Source of the DNA: Aliiroseovarius sp. F20344
Lineage (GTDB): Bacteria > Pseudomonadota > Alphaproteobacteria > Rhodobacterales > Rhodobacteraceae
Direction of reading: 5' to 3'
Assembly: GCF_023016155.1 (NCBI RefSeq)
Contig: NZ_JALKBG010000005.1
Coordinates: 1-64,000, forward strand
Length of the DNA stretch: 64,000 bases
Part shown: one piece after another, positions 55,223-63,108 of the stretch
Position numbering within the stretch: the first letter of the stretch is position 1
Layout of the letters: each line of letters opens with the position of its first letter
Made by a program: the position numbers and the translations under genes
The notes under the pieces: generated by a model
Databases searched by the model: none
Told to the model about the DNA's origin: nothing
What the model saw: the letters and a program-made list of their open reading frames with translations, nothing else

Positions 55223-56715
55223 TCGCGAACGATCATACGCCCCCCAATGGCACCGTCCGAGACTGGCTGGATGATCGGGCAGGCACCATCGGTGATCGTG
55301 ACGCCTATCTGTTTTTCGACGGAGAGCCTGCGCTGACATGGTCAGAGTTGCAGGGTAGGGCGCGGCAGTTGGCCGGGCATTTGACAGCGTTGGGACTGGA
55401 AAAGGGGGCCAGTGTTGCGATCCTTCAGCCTAACGGGCGCGAGGCAGTCGAATGCCTTTATGGTGCGCTCTATGGCGGGTTCCGCGCGACCGTGATCAAC
55501 CTTGTCGCTGGGGACGAGGCAATTGGATATGCGCTGGACCATTGCGAGGCACGTATCGCGCTTGTTGGTGACGCCCAGCTGGAGTTGTTCGAAAGAGTTC
55601 GCCCCAAAGATATGTCACGGTTCTCTGTTGCTTGCACGAGCGAGAGCGCGACATTGCACCCGCTCGGCCCCGAAGACGATGCGCTTTTGATGTATACATC
55701 GGGCACGACTGGCCGCCCAAAGGGTGTTGTTCACAGCCACGCGAGTCTGCTGGCCGGCGGTTGGACGCCCACTGTGGCCCACAAGCTGACGCCAAAAGAT
55801 CGTGGCCTTTGCGTGCTTCCGATTTATCATATCAACGGGCTATGCGTGACCGTCTTGAGCGCGCTGGTTTCGGGTGGGTCATTGGCTGTGTCCGAGAAGT
55901 TTTCGGCAAGCAAATTCTGGGACCAGTGCGAAACTGCCAAGGTGACGTGGTTCTCGGTCGTGCCGACGATCATCTCTCATCTACTGCATTCGGATATCAC
56001 ACCTTCATCCGAAACCCGTGCCGGTCTGCGCTTTGGGCGTTCAGCCTCTTCTCCGCTATCGCCGGATGTTCAAACCGCGTTCGAAACCCGCTTCGAGGTC
56101 CCGATTGTCGAGACGATGGGGCTGACGGAAACTGCGGCACAGATCCTATCCAATCCTTTGCCTCCGGGTGTGCGCAAAATAGGGTCACCGGGAAAGGCCT
56201 ATGGGAATGAAGCGTGTATTTTGTCTTCTGACCTGAAACCCCTGCCGCCGAACACCAAAGGTGAGATCGCAGTGCGTGGTCCAAATGTGATGCGCGAGTA
56301 TCTGAAGAACCCCGAAGCCACGCGTGAAACGTTCACCTCCGACGGATGGTTGCGCACCGGGGATCTTGGGCATGTGGATGAAGACGGGTATTTCTTTGTC
56401 ACGGGGCGTTTGAAAGAGTTGATCATCAAAGGCGGCGAAAACATCGCCCCACGTGAGATCGACGAGGCGCTTTATTCGCACCCAGATGTGGTTGAAGCTG
56501 CCGCGTTTGCCCGTCCCTGCGAAACCTATGGTGAGCGGGTCGAGGCGGCCGTTAAACTGCGCGATGGATCAGAGCTGTCGACCGAGCAGCTGGTGAATAT
56601 CTGTGTCGAGAAGCTGGGCAAGTTTAAATCCCCCGATGCCATCTATGTGCTGGAAGATTTGCCCAAGGGACCCTCGGGGAAGATCCAAAGGATCAAACTG
56701 ATTGAGATGGTGTAG
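55219..56715 (+). CDS. sauT: AMP-forming acyl-CoA synthetase, probable sulfoacetate-CoA ligase (SauT-like)
   Basis: The 498-aa ANL enzyme has the P-loop MYTSGTTGRPKGVVHSH, the A5-type ETMGLTETAAQI, the hinge region TGDLGHVDEDGYFFVTGRLKELI (cited in part) and the C-terminal catalytic Lys in GPSGKIQRIKL. All motifs are intact. It starts inside the sauS stop codon. Pairing with an acylating dehydrogenase and a TTT transporter points to sulfoacetate activation, though another short acid such as 3-hydroxypropionate or malonate semialdehyde precursors cannot be ruled out. The pathway's xsc and pta genes are not in the window. Confidence 0.78.
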   Translation: MIANDHTPPNGTVRDWLDDRAGTIGDRDAYLFFDGEPALTWSELQGRARQLAGHLTALGLEKGASVAILQPNGREAVECLYGALYGGFRATVINLVAGDEAIGYALDHCEARIALVGDAQLELFERVRPKDMSRFSVACTSESATLHPLGPEDDALLMYTSGTTGRPKGVVHSHASLLAGGWTPTVAHKLTPKDRGLCVLPIYHINGLCVTVLSALVSGGSLAVSEKFSASKFWDQCETAKVTWFSVVPTIISHLLHSDITPSSETRAGLRFGRSASSPLSPDVQTAFETRFEVPIVETMGLTETAAQILSNPLPPGVRKIGSPGKAYGNEACILSSDLKPLPPNTKGEIAVRGPNVMREYLKNPEATRETFTSDGWLRTGDLGHVDEDGYFFVTGRLKELIIKGGENIAPREIDEALYSHPDVVEAAAFARPCETYGERVEAAVKLRDGSELSTEQLVNICVEKLGKFKSPDAIYVLEDLPKGPSGKIQRIKLIEMV

Positions 56716-57068
56716 GGGGCGCTGAAACCTACCTTAGTTCTTGCAAATCCTCTGTTCCACAATCCTGATCTAGCAAGTTCTGGAAGGTCTGATTGGTGCG
56801 CTCCCTTGGCATCCACAAAACCAAACCTTCGAATGAACTCGGCCTTTCGTTAAGGGTGGGCTGTTAGCTGGCTTGGTTTTAGTGATCAGAAATTAAAAGA
56901 TAAAATCAACTTGTCGCGCGGCAATCAGGCCAAAGGACGGCCCTGTTTTTCAACGCTCTTAGGCGTCAATTGTATTTCTACTAATTTATTAGTTGACTGT
57001 TAGCGCTGTCTTTGCAAACGTTAAGCATCCGGCGGGAGGCCGGTTTATAAAAAAACTGGGAGGACAAG
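56716..57068 (+). promoter_or_regulatory. 353-bp intergenic region with glycerol transporter promoter elements
   Basis: The first 200 bp hold nothing I recognise. Further on are a 14-bp inverted repeat ACTAAT-TT-ATTAGT (56980-56993), a -35-like TTGACT (56993-56998) and the octamer TTTGCAAA (57011-57018) seen also at 50700. GGGAGGA provides the ribosome-binding site for the binding protein at 57069. The octamer would overlap the -10 region of a promoter using TTGACT, a position suited to repression. Confidence 0.45.
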
Positions 57069-58805
57069 ATGCGGACGTATCTTATGTCCGCAGTTGCGGC
57101 GACTGCCGTGATTGCGGGGACACACTCGATTTATGCCGATGAAGCGGCTGCAACGCGCTGGATCGACAGCGAGTTTCAACCTTCGTCGCTAAGCAAAGAC
57201 GAACAAATGGCCGAGATGAAATGGTTCATCGACGCCGCTCAACCCTATGCTGGGATGGAGATCAACGTGCTGTCGGAAGGTATTCCGACCCACGGTTACG
57301 AGGCCGAGGTTCTAACCAAGGCGTTCGAAGAAATCACCGGCATCAAGGTCAATCACCAGATCCTGGGTGAAGGCGAGGTTGTGCAAGCTGTGCAGACACA
57401 GATGCAGACCAAGCGGAACCTATATGATGGTTACGTGAATGACTCGGATCTGATCGGGACGCATTCGCGCCTGCAACTGGCCTATAACCTGACGGATCAG
57501 ATGACTGGCGATTGGGCCGCGACAACGTCGCCCACGCTGGATCTGGATGACTTTATGGGCACGCAATTCACCACCGGTCCGGATGGTGATCTGTACCAGC
57601 TGCCAGATCAGCAATTTGCGAACCTTTATTGGTTCCGCAAAGACTGGTTTGACCGTGAGGACTTGCAAGCTGCCTTTAAGGAAAAATACGGCTATGACCT
57701 TGGCGTTCCCGTCAACTGGTCGGCTTATGAAGACATTGCCGAGTTCTTCTCGAAAGACGTGAAGAACATCGACGGTGTCGATATCTACGGCCATATGGAT
57801 TACGGCAAACGTGCGCCTGACCTTGGCTGGCGTATGACAGACGCTTGGCTGTCGATGGCCGGTGCCGGTTCGAAAGGTGAACCCAACGGTGTGCCGATCG
57901 ACGAATGGGGTATCCGCATGGAAGCCGGTTCGTGTAACCCAGCAGGTGCAAGCGTTTCCCGTGGTGGAGCAGCAAACGGCCCTGCGGCTGTTTATGCGAT
58001 CCGCAAATGGGATGAATGGCTGCGCAACTATGCTCCTCCGGGTGCTGCAAGCTATGACTTCTATCAGTCGCTGCCAGCACTTGCACAGGGCAACGTGGCC
58101 CAACAAATCTTCTGGTACACTGCCTTCACCGCAGACATGGTGAAGCCGCAGTCAGAAGGCAACAACACGGTTGACGGCGACGGCAACCCGCTGTGGCGTA
58201 TGGCACCAAGCCCGCATGGTCCCTATTGGGAAGAAGGCCAGAAGGTTGGATATCAGGACGTTGGATCTTGGACCTTCTTGAAGTCGACCCCGTCGGATCG
58301 TGCACAAGCGGCTTGGCTCTATGCTCAGTTCGTGACCTCGAAAACCGTGGATGTGAAGAAGTCGCATGTGGGTCTAACCTTCATCCGCGACAGCTCGGTC
58401 AACCACGAGAGCTTCTCGGAACGCGCATCGAAGCTGGGTGGATTGGTAGAATTCTACCGCTCGCCTGACCGCGTTGCATGGTCGCCGACTGGCGTCAACG
58501 TGCCTGACTATCCGAAGCTGGCCCAGATTTGGTGGCAGCAGATCGGTGACGTGAACTCGGGTGCGTTTACCCCGCAGGAAGCGATGAACCGTCTGGCCGA
58601 GGAGATGGATATTACCATGGCGCGTATGCAGCGTGCAGACGAAGCCCAGAATGTTTATGGCGGCTGTGGTCCTCGTCTGAACGAAGAGAAAGACGCAGAG
58701 TGGTGGTATGCCAATGGCGGCGCCAAGCCTCCGTTGGACAACGAAAAGCCGCAAGGTCAGACCGTCAACTATGACGAGCTGGTAGCGCGCTGGAGTGCCA
58801 ACTAA
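57069..58805 (+). CDS. glpV: Glycerol-type ABC transporter substrate-binding protein (GlpV-like)
   Basis: This is a 578-aa periplasmic binding protein with a signal peptide cleaved near YA-DE (residue 23). It is much longer than common sugar-binding proteins (about 420 aa), which fits the GlpV type. Segments such as NVLSEGIPTHGYEAEV, QLPDQQFANLYWFRKDWF and GPYWEEGQKVGYQD (each cited in part) have the appearance of that family. Paired cysteines (C296 region and near the C-terminus) may form a disulfide. It is first in an operon with two ATPases, two permeases and DUF2160. In Rhizobium leguminosarum this gene comes last in the operon. Confidence 0.88.
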   Translation: MRTYLMSAVAATAVIAGTHSIYADEAAATRWIDSEFQPSSLSKDEQMAEMKWFIDAAQPYAGMEINVLSEGIPTHGYEAEVLTKAFEEITGIKVNHQILGEGEVVQAVQTQMQTKRNLYDGYVNDSDLIGTHSRLQLAYNLTDQMTGDWAATTSPTLDLDDFMGTQFTTGPDGDLYQLPDQQFANLYWFRKDWFDREDLQAAFKEKYGYDLGVPVNWSAYEDIAEFFSKDVKNIDGVDIYGHMDYGKRAPDLGWRMTDAWLSMAGAGSKGEPNGVPIDEWGIRMEAGSCNPAGASVSRGGAANGPAAVYAIRKWDEWLRNYAPPGAASYDFYQSLPALAQGNVAQQIFWYTAFTADMVKPQSEGNNTVDGDGNPLWRMAPSPHGPYWEEGQKVGYQDVGSWTFLKSTPSDRAQAAWLYAQFVTSKTVDVKKSHVGLTFIRDSSVNHESFSERASKLGGLVEFYRSPDRVAWSPTGVNVPDYPKLAQIWWQQIGDVNSGAFTPQEAMNRLAEEMDITMARMQRADEAQNVYGGCGPRLNEEKDAEWWYANGGAKPPLDNEKPQGQTVNYDELVARWSAN

Positions 58806-58816
58806 CATTCTCCCGC

Positions 58817-58875
58817 GTCACGGGATCTATCCCTCGTGACCAAGCAAGGGCTGGGGCCTAATCAGGCCTCAGCCC
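58817..58875 (+). promoter_or_regulatory. Two intercistronic stem-loops after the binding-protein gene
   Basis: The first pairs GTCACGGGA with TCC-CT-CGTGAC around a TCTA loop (58817-58840). The second is a 12-bp stem with one G-T pair, GGGCTGGGGCCT / AGGCCTCAGCCC, and an AATC loop (58848-58875). No long T-run follows. They are placed to stabilise the binding-protein mRNA and cut read-through to the ATPase genes. Confidence 0.7.
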
Positions 58876-58916
58876 CCCTTTCCGCCCACTGGCGCGTATT
58901 CAATCAAGGACGAACG

Positions 58917-59978
58917 ATGGCACTTGTGCTGAAAGACATCACCAAGGTGGTTCAAGGGGTGACGCATATCAAACCCACCAGCCTGACGTTGGAAAAAGGG
59001 CACTTCAATGTGCTTTTAGGCGAAACCGGAGCGGGCAAAACATCGTTGATCAAGATGATGGCGGGGTTGGACCCAATCGCATCCGGGCAGATCGTTATGG
59101 ACGGAGTGAATGTAACGAAACTGACGACGCAAAAGCGCAAGATCAGCTTGGTGCACCAGTTCTTCGTCAACTATCCCCATATGACAGTTTACGACAACAT
59201 CGCCTCGCCGCTGAAAGTGGCTGGGATGGCGAAATCCGAAATTCAGGGCCGCGTGGAAGAGGCCGCAGATATTCTGAAGCTGCGCCCGATGCTGCATCGC
59301 CGCCCACATGAATTGTCGGGCGGACAACAGCAACGCTGCGCACTTGCGCGTGCAATCGCAAAAGACAGCCAAGCCGTGTTCTTGGACGAGCCATTGGCGA
59401 ACCTCGACTACAAGCTGCGCGAGGAATTGCGCGAGCTGCTGCCCGAGCTGTTTGCCGGGCGCGGGGCCGTGGTGGTCTATGCGACTTCGGAACCGGAAGA
59501 GGCGCTGCTTCTAGGCGGGCAAACCGCACTGATGGCCGACGGGTACGTCGCACAATTCGGAACAACCGCAGAAATCTATCGTGCTCCTGACACGTTGGCA
59601 GCTGCGCGCATATTCTCGGACCCACCGATCAACTATGCGCCTGTGGTGAAGCAGGGTGGCAGTTTCCGGATGGGGGATATCAATTGGACTGCCAATTCTG
59701 AAACGTCTGGTCTTGCTGACGGTGAATACACGGTCGCCGTGCGCCCCAATCACATCGTGCCGCAGCCAAATGACATGGCAACCGTCCCACTTGAGGGCCG
59801 CATCGCTGTGACGGAACTCAGCGGTTCCGAAAGCTCAGCGCATTTTGAATTTGACAACCATGCCTGGGTTTCACTTGCCCACGGCGCCCACCCGTATGAG
59901 GTCGGCGAAAACCACACATTCTTCATGGATGCCAACGCGTGCCTTTACTTTGCACCCGATGGCAGCCGCGCCGTCTAA
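58917..59978 (+). CDS. glpS: Glycerol ABC transporter ATPase GlpS-like
   Basis: The 353-aa ATPase has Walker A GETGAGKTS (35-43), the full signature LSGGQQQRC, Walker B AVFLDEPLANLD and a C-terminal TOBE-like regulatory domain (about 240-350). The start at 58917 (MALVLKDITK) has AAGGACG upstream. Together with the next gene it forms an ATPase heterodimer. In this ATPase the H-loop position reads YATSEPEEAL in place of the usual YVTHDQxEA, so the switch His is replaced. This suggests that its two sites are not equal. Confidence 0.88.
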   Translation: MALVLKDITKVVQGVTHIKPTSLTLEKGHFNVLLGETGAGKTSLIKMMAGLDPIASGQIVMDGVNVTKLTTQKRKISLVHQFFVNYPHMTVYDNIASPLKVAGMAKSEIQGRVEEAADILKLRPMLHRRPHELSGGQQQRCALARAIAKDSQAVFLDEPLANLDYKLREELRELLPELFAGRGAVVVYATSEPEEALLLGGQTALMADGYVAQFGTTAEIYRAPDTLAAARIFSDPPINYAPVVKQGGSFRMGDINWTANSETSGLADGEYTVAVRPNHIVPQPNDMATVPLEGRIAVTELSGSESSAHFEFDNHAWVSLAHGAHPYEVGENHTFFMDANACLYFAPDGSRAV

Positions 59979-59988
59979 GGGGGACGAG

Positions 59989-61080
59989 ATGGCCAAGATC
60001 ACACTAAAGAACCTACGGCATTCTTACATGCCGGACCCGCAAGGTCCCGAGGACTACGCGCTGAAGCACCTCGATATTGATTGGGAAGACGGCGGGGCCT
60101 ATGCGCTGCTTGGCCCGTCAGGCTGCGGTAAATCCACGCTTCTGAACATCATTTCAGGGCTTCTGATGCCGTCCGATGGTCAGATATTGTTTGACGATCA
60201 GGACGTAACACCATTGCCGCCCGATCAACGCAACATCGCGCAGGTTTTCCAGTTTCCGGTCATCTACGACACGATGACGGTCTATGATAATCTCGCGTTC
60301 CCACTGCGCAACCGGGGCAGGGACGAAGCCACTGTGCGCGAACGAGTGCTCGCGATTGCCGAGATGTTGGAGGTCACTGACATGCTGGATCGTCGCGCGG
60401 CCGGGCTGTCACCTGACAACAAACAAAAGATCTCGATGGGGCGCGGATTGGTGCGTAACGACGTGAATGTCGTGATGTTCGATGAACCACTGACCGTGAT
60501 CGACCCGCATCTGAAATGGAAGCTACGATCAAAGTTGAAAGAGCTACATCAGCGCGTCAAAGCGACGATGATCTACGTCACCCATGACCAGACCGAGGCT
60601 CTGACCTTTGCCGATCAGGTCGTGGTGATGGAAGACGGCGAAGTGGTTCAAATCGGCACCCCGGTCGAGCTGTTCGAACGACCGGCTCACACCTTTGTCG
60701 GCCACTTTATCGGGTCGCCCGGCATGAACGTTATTCCGGCTGAATTGCGTGACGGAGGCGCCTTCTTCCAAGGTCAGAATGTGCCACTGGAAGGTGCTGT
60801 GAAGCCCGGCACGGATGGCCGAATTGAAATCGGTGTCCGTCCCGAATTTGTGGCCGTTGGTGATACTGGCATCGAAGCACGGGTCAACCGTGTGGCTGAC
60901 GTTGGTCGCCACAACGTGGTCGAAGCGATGGTGGGCGACCAAAAGGTCTCGGCCATTCTGAACGGTCCTGCACCGGCGCAAGGTGACAAAGTTCATTTGC
61001 AGTTTCAGCAAAGCCAGACCCGAGTTTATTCCGATGGCTGGATCGCAACCGATCCCGCCCCGCAGGAGGTTTCAGCATGA
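59989..61080 (+). CDS. glpT: Glycerol ABC transporter ATPase GlpT-like, with degenerate signature motif
   Basis: The 363-aa ATPase has Walker A GPSGCGKST (42-50), Walker B VVMFDEPLTVID and an intact H-loop YVTHDQTEAL. The ABC signature is not LSGGQ but LSPDNKQ (140-146), followed by KISMGRGLVR. The C-terminal TOBE-like domain is present. GlpS has the signature but lacks the H-loop His, and GlpT has the opposite pattern, so only one composite ATP site should be fully active. The start is ATG 59989, with GGGGACGAG before it. It overlaps glpP by 4 bp. Confidence 0.88.
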   Translation: MAKITLKNLRHSYMPDPQGPEDYALKHLDIDWEDGGAYALLGPSGCGKSTLLNIISGLLMPSDGQILFDDQDVTPLPPDQRNIAQVFQFPVIYDTMTVYDNLAFPLRNRGRDEATVRERVLAIAEMLEVTDMLDRRAAGLSPDNKQKISMGRGLVRNDVNVVMFDEPLTVIDPHLKWKLRSKLKELHQRVKATMIYVTHDQTEALTFADQVVVMEDGEVVQIGTPVELFERPAHTFVGHFIGSPGMNVIPAELRDGGAFFQGQNVPLEGAVKPGTDGRIEIGVRPEFVAVGDTGIEARVNRVADVGRHNVVEAMVGDQKVSAILNGPAPAQGDKVHLQFQQSQTRVYSDGWIATDPAPQEVSA

Positions 61081-61940
61081 AAACCGAAAACCAAAAGGCG
61101 TGGTTCTTTGTGCTCCCGGTGTTGATCCTGGTGGCGTTCAACGCCCTGATCCCGATGATGACCGTGGTGAACTACTCGGTTCAAGAAACCTTCGGTAACA
61201 ACCTTTTCTTCTGGGAAGGGCTGACTTGGTTTGAACAGATCCTGCGATCTGAACGGTTCCACGCCGCCCTTGGTCGCCAGTTCCTGTTCACCTTCCTGAT
61301 CCTAATCATCGAGGTCCCACTGGGTATTGCCATCGCGCTTTCAATGCCCCGCAAAGGCTTCTGGGTGCCGGTCTGTCTGGTCCTAATGGCCCTTCCGATG
61401 TTGATCCCGTGGAACGTGGTTGGCGCAATGTGGAACATCTTTGCGCTGCCTGATATTGGGCTGCTGGGCTACTTCATTAACCATGTTCTGGGCATCAGTT
61501 ATGACATGACCCAAAACCCGTTCGCGGCTTGGGTGACCATCATTACGATGGACGTGTGGCATTGGACATCCCTTGTGGTGCTGCTGGCCTATGCGGGTCT
61601 CGTCTCGATTCCGGATGCTTACTATCAAGCGGCCAAGATTGATGGCGCATCTAACTGGTCGGTGTTTCGCTATATCCAATTGCCGAAGATGAAAAACGTG
61701 CTGACCATCGCGATCCTGCTGAGGTTCATGGACAGCTTCAACATCTATACCGAACCCTTCGTCCTAACCGGCGGTGGCCCCGGCAACTCGACGACGCTTT
61801 TGTCCATCGACTTGGTGAAAATCGCCCTTGGGCAGTTCGACCTTGGACCGGCAGCGGCGATGTCTCTGATCTATTTCGCAATCACGCTTTTGGTGTCTTG
61901 GGTGTTCTACACCGTGATGACCAAAGACGACCTGAATTAA
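61077..61940 (+). CDS. glpP: Glycerol ABC transporter permease GlpP-like
   Basis: The 287-aa inner-membrane permease has six helices and the MalF-type EAA loop, seen as DAYYQAAKIDGASNWSVFRYIQLPKM (cited in part as YYQAAKIDGASNW). The ATG overlaps the previous stop (ATGA). It pairs with the following permease to form the channel. Confidence 0.9.
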   Translation: MKTENQKAWFFVLPVLILVAFNALIPMMTVVNYSVQETFGNNLFFWEGLTWFEQILRSERFHAALGRQFLFTFLILIIEVPLGIAIALSMPRKGFWVPVCLVLMALPMLIPWNVVGAMWNIFALPDIGLLGYFINHVLGISYDMTQNPFAAWVTIITMDVWHWTSLVVLLAYAGLVSIPDAYYQAAKIDGASNWSVFRYIQLPKMKNVLTIAILLRFMDSFNIYTEPFVLTGGGPGNSTTLLSIDLVKIALGQFDLGPAAAMSLIYFAITLLVSWVFYTVMTKDDLN

Positions 61941-61950
61941 GGGCGAAACC

Positions 61951-62748
61951 ATGAAGAAACGATCCCTCGTCCCGATCATCTACATCATCTTCCTGATGTT
62001 GCCGATCTATTGGCTTGTCGCGATGAGCTTCAAGACCACGAATGAAATCCTCGCCGGGTTCTCGCTGTTCCCGCAAACCTTCACACTGGATGCTTACCGG
62101 ACAATCTTTACCGATCCGACATGGTACTGGGGATACATAAACTCGATCCTCTATGTGTCGATCAACACCGTCATCTCGATCGCGGTGGCCTTGCCCGCAG
62201 CCTATGCATTCTCGCGCTATCGCTTTCTTGGTGACAAGCATTTGTTCTTTTGGCTGCTGACAAACCGGATGGCCCCGGCGGCGGTGTTCGCCCTGCCGTT
62301 CTTCCAGCTCTATTCGGCGGTGGGTATCTTTGACACGCACCTTGCAGTGGCGCTGGCGCATTGCCTGTTTAACATCCCGCTGGCTGTGTGGATCTTGGAG
62401 GGCTTCATGGGTGGTGTCCCGAAAGAACTGGACGAGACAGCCTATGTCGATGGCTATTCCTTCCCGCGTTTCTTCGTGTCGATCTTCATCCCGACGATTA
62501 AAGCCGGTGTCGGTGTGGCTGCCTTCTTCTGCTTCATGTTCTCGTGGGTCGAGCTGCTGCTGGCCAAGACGCTGACGGCGGTCGCCGCCAAGCCTATTGC
62601 CGCCACCATGACCAAAACCGCCTCAAGCGCAGGGTATGAACTGGGACTGCTAGCAGCCGCTGGCACCTTGACCATCATTCCGGGCGCAATCGTGATTTAC
62701 TTCGTCCGCAACTACATCGCGAAGGGCTTCGCGATGGGAAGGGTTTGA
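61951..62748 (+). CDS. glpQ: Glycerol ABC transporter permease GlpQ-like
   Basis: The 265-aa permease has six helices and a MalG-type EAA loop, KELDETAYVDGYSFPRFF. Its N-terminus, KRSLVPIIYIIFLMLPIYW, is a typical first helix. It starts 10 bp after glpP and is followed 1 bp later by the DUF2160 gene, so the three membrane genes are tightly coupled. Confidence 0.9.
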   Translation: MKKRSLVPIIYIIFLMLPIYWLVAMSFKTTNEILAGFSLFPQTFTLDAYRTIFTDPTWYWGYINSILYVSINTVISIAVALPAAYAFSRYRFLGDKHLFFWLLTNRMAPAAVFALPFFQLYSAVGIFDTHLAVALAHCLFNIPLAVWILEGFMGGVPKELDETAYVDGYSFPRFFVSIFIPTIKAGVGVAAFFCFMFSWVELLLAKTLTAVAAKPIAATMTKTASSAGYELGLLAAAGTLTIIPGAIVIYFVRNYIAKGFAMGRV

Positions 62749-62749
62749 T

Positions 62750-63028
62750 ATGCTAAGTTGGATGGCTTGGACGTGGCCCACAGCGTTCGTCTTCATTGGA
62801 ATTTTCACTGGGATCGCAATCCTGACAATCACCGAGATCAAATACCCGGGCGGGGCAGAGCGTCAGGGCGTGCTGGGACTGACCACCACCCGCGGTGATC
62901 GCTATTTCTTAAGCCTTCTGGGCACCAGTTTCATCTTTCTGATCTGGTTGGGCCTTATCGGAATGCCGCTTTGGGGGCCGCTGGCAATTTCAATCGCATG
63001 GGGCGTCTTCTGCTTCTGGAAAGTCTAG
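62750..63028 (+). CDS. glpU: DUF2160 small membrane protein (GlpU-like)
   Basis: The 92-aa protein has two to three helices and the DUF2160 pattern: MAWTWPTAFVFI, then GVLGLTTTRGDRYFLSLLG (cited in part) and a C-terminal WGVFCFWKV. DUF2160 is found almost only with Glp-type glycerol transporters, which supports the assignment of the operon. It is needed for growth on glycerol in some rhizobia, by an unknown mechanism. It ends the operon. Confidence 0.9.
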   Translation: MLSWMAWTWPTAFVFIGIFTGIAILTITEIKYPGGAERQGVLGLTTTRGDRYFLSLLGTSFIFLIWLGLIGMPLWGPLAISIAWGVFCFWKV

Positions 63029-63057
63029 GTTTACATTCCACCACTCACGAAAACCAA

Positions 63058-63088
63058 AAAACGGCCCAGTTTTCTGGGCCGTTTTCTT
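63058..63088. terminator. Terminator of the glycerol transporter operon
   Basis: A 12-bp perfect stem AAAACGGCCCAG / CTGGGCCGTTTT with a TTTT loop and T-rich tail. The matching A-run lets it also serve the convergent M56 gene. Confidence 0.92.
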
Positions 63089-63108
63089 TTCACCTAAAGT
63101 AGTGATGA

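Noticed and set aside
56730-56860. Possible insertion sequence or gene remnant before the glycerol operon
   Set aside because: A minus-strand frame of about 40 codons is open here, but I see no start, no transposase motif and no terminal repeats.
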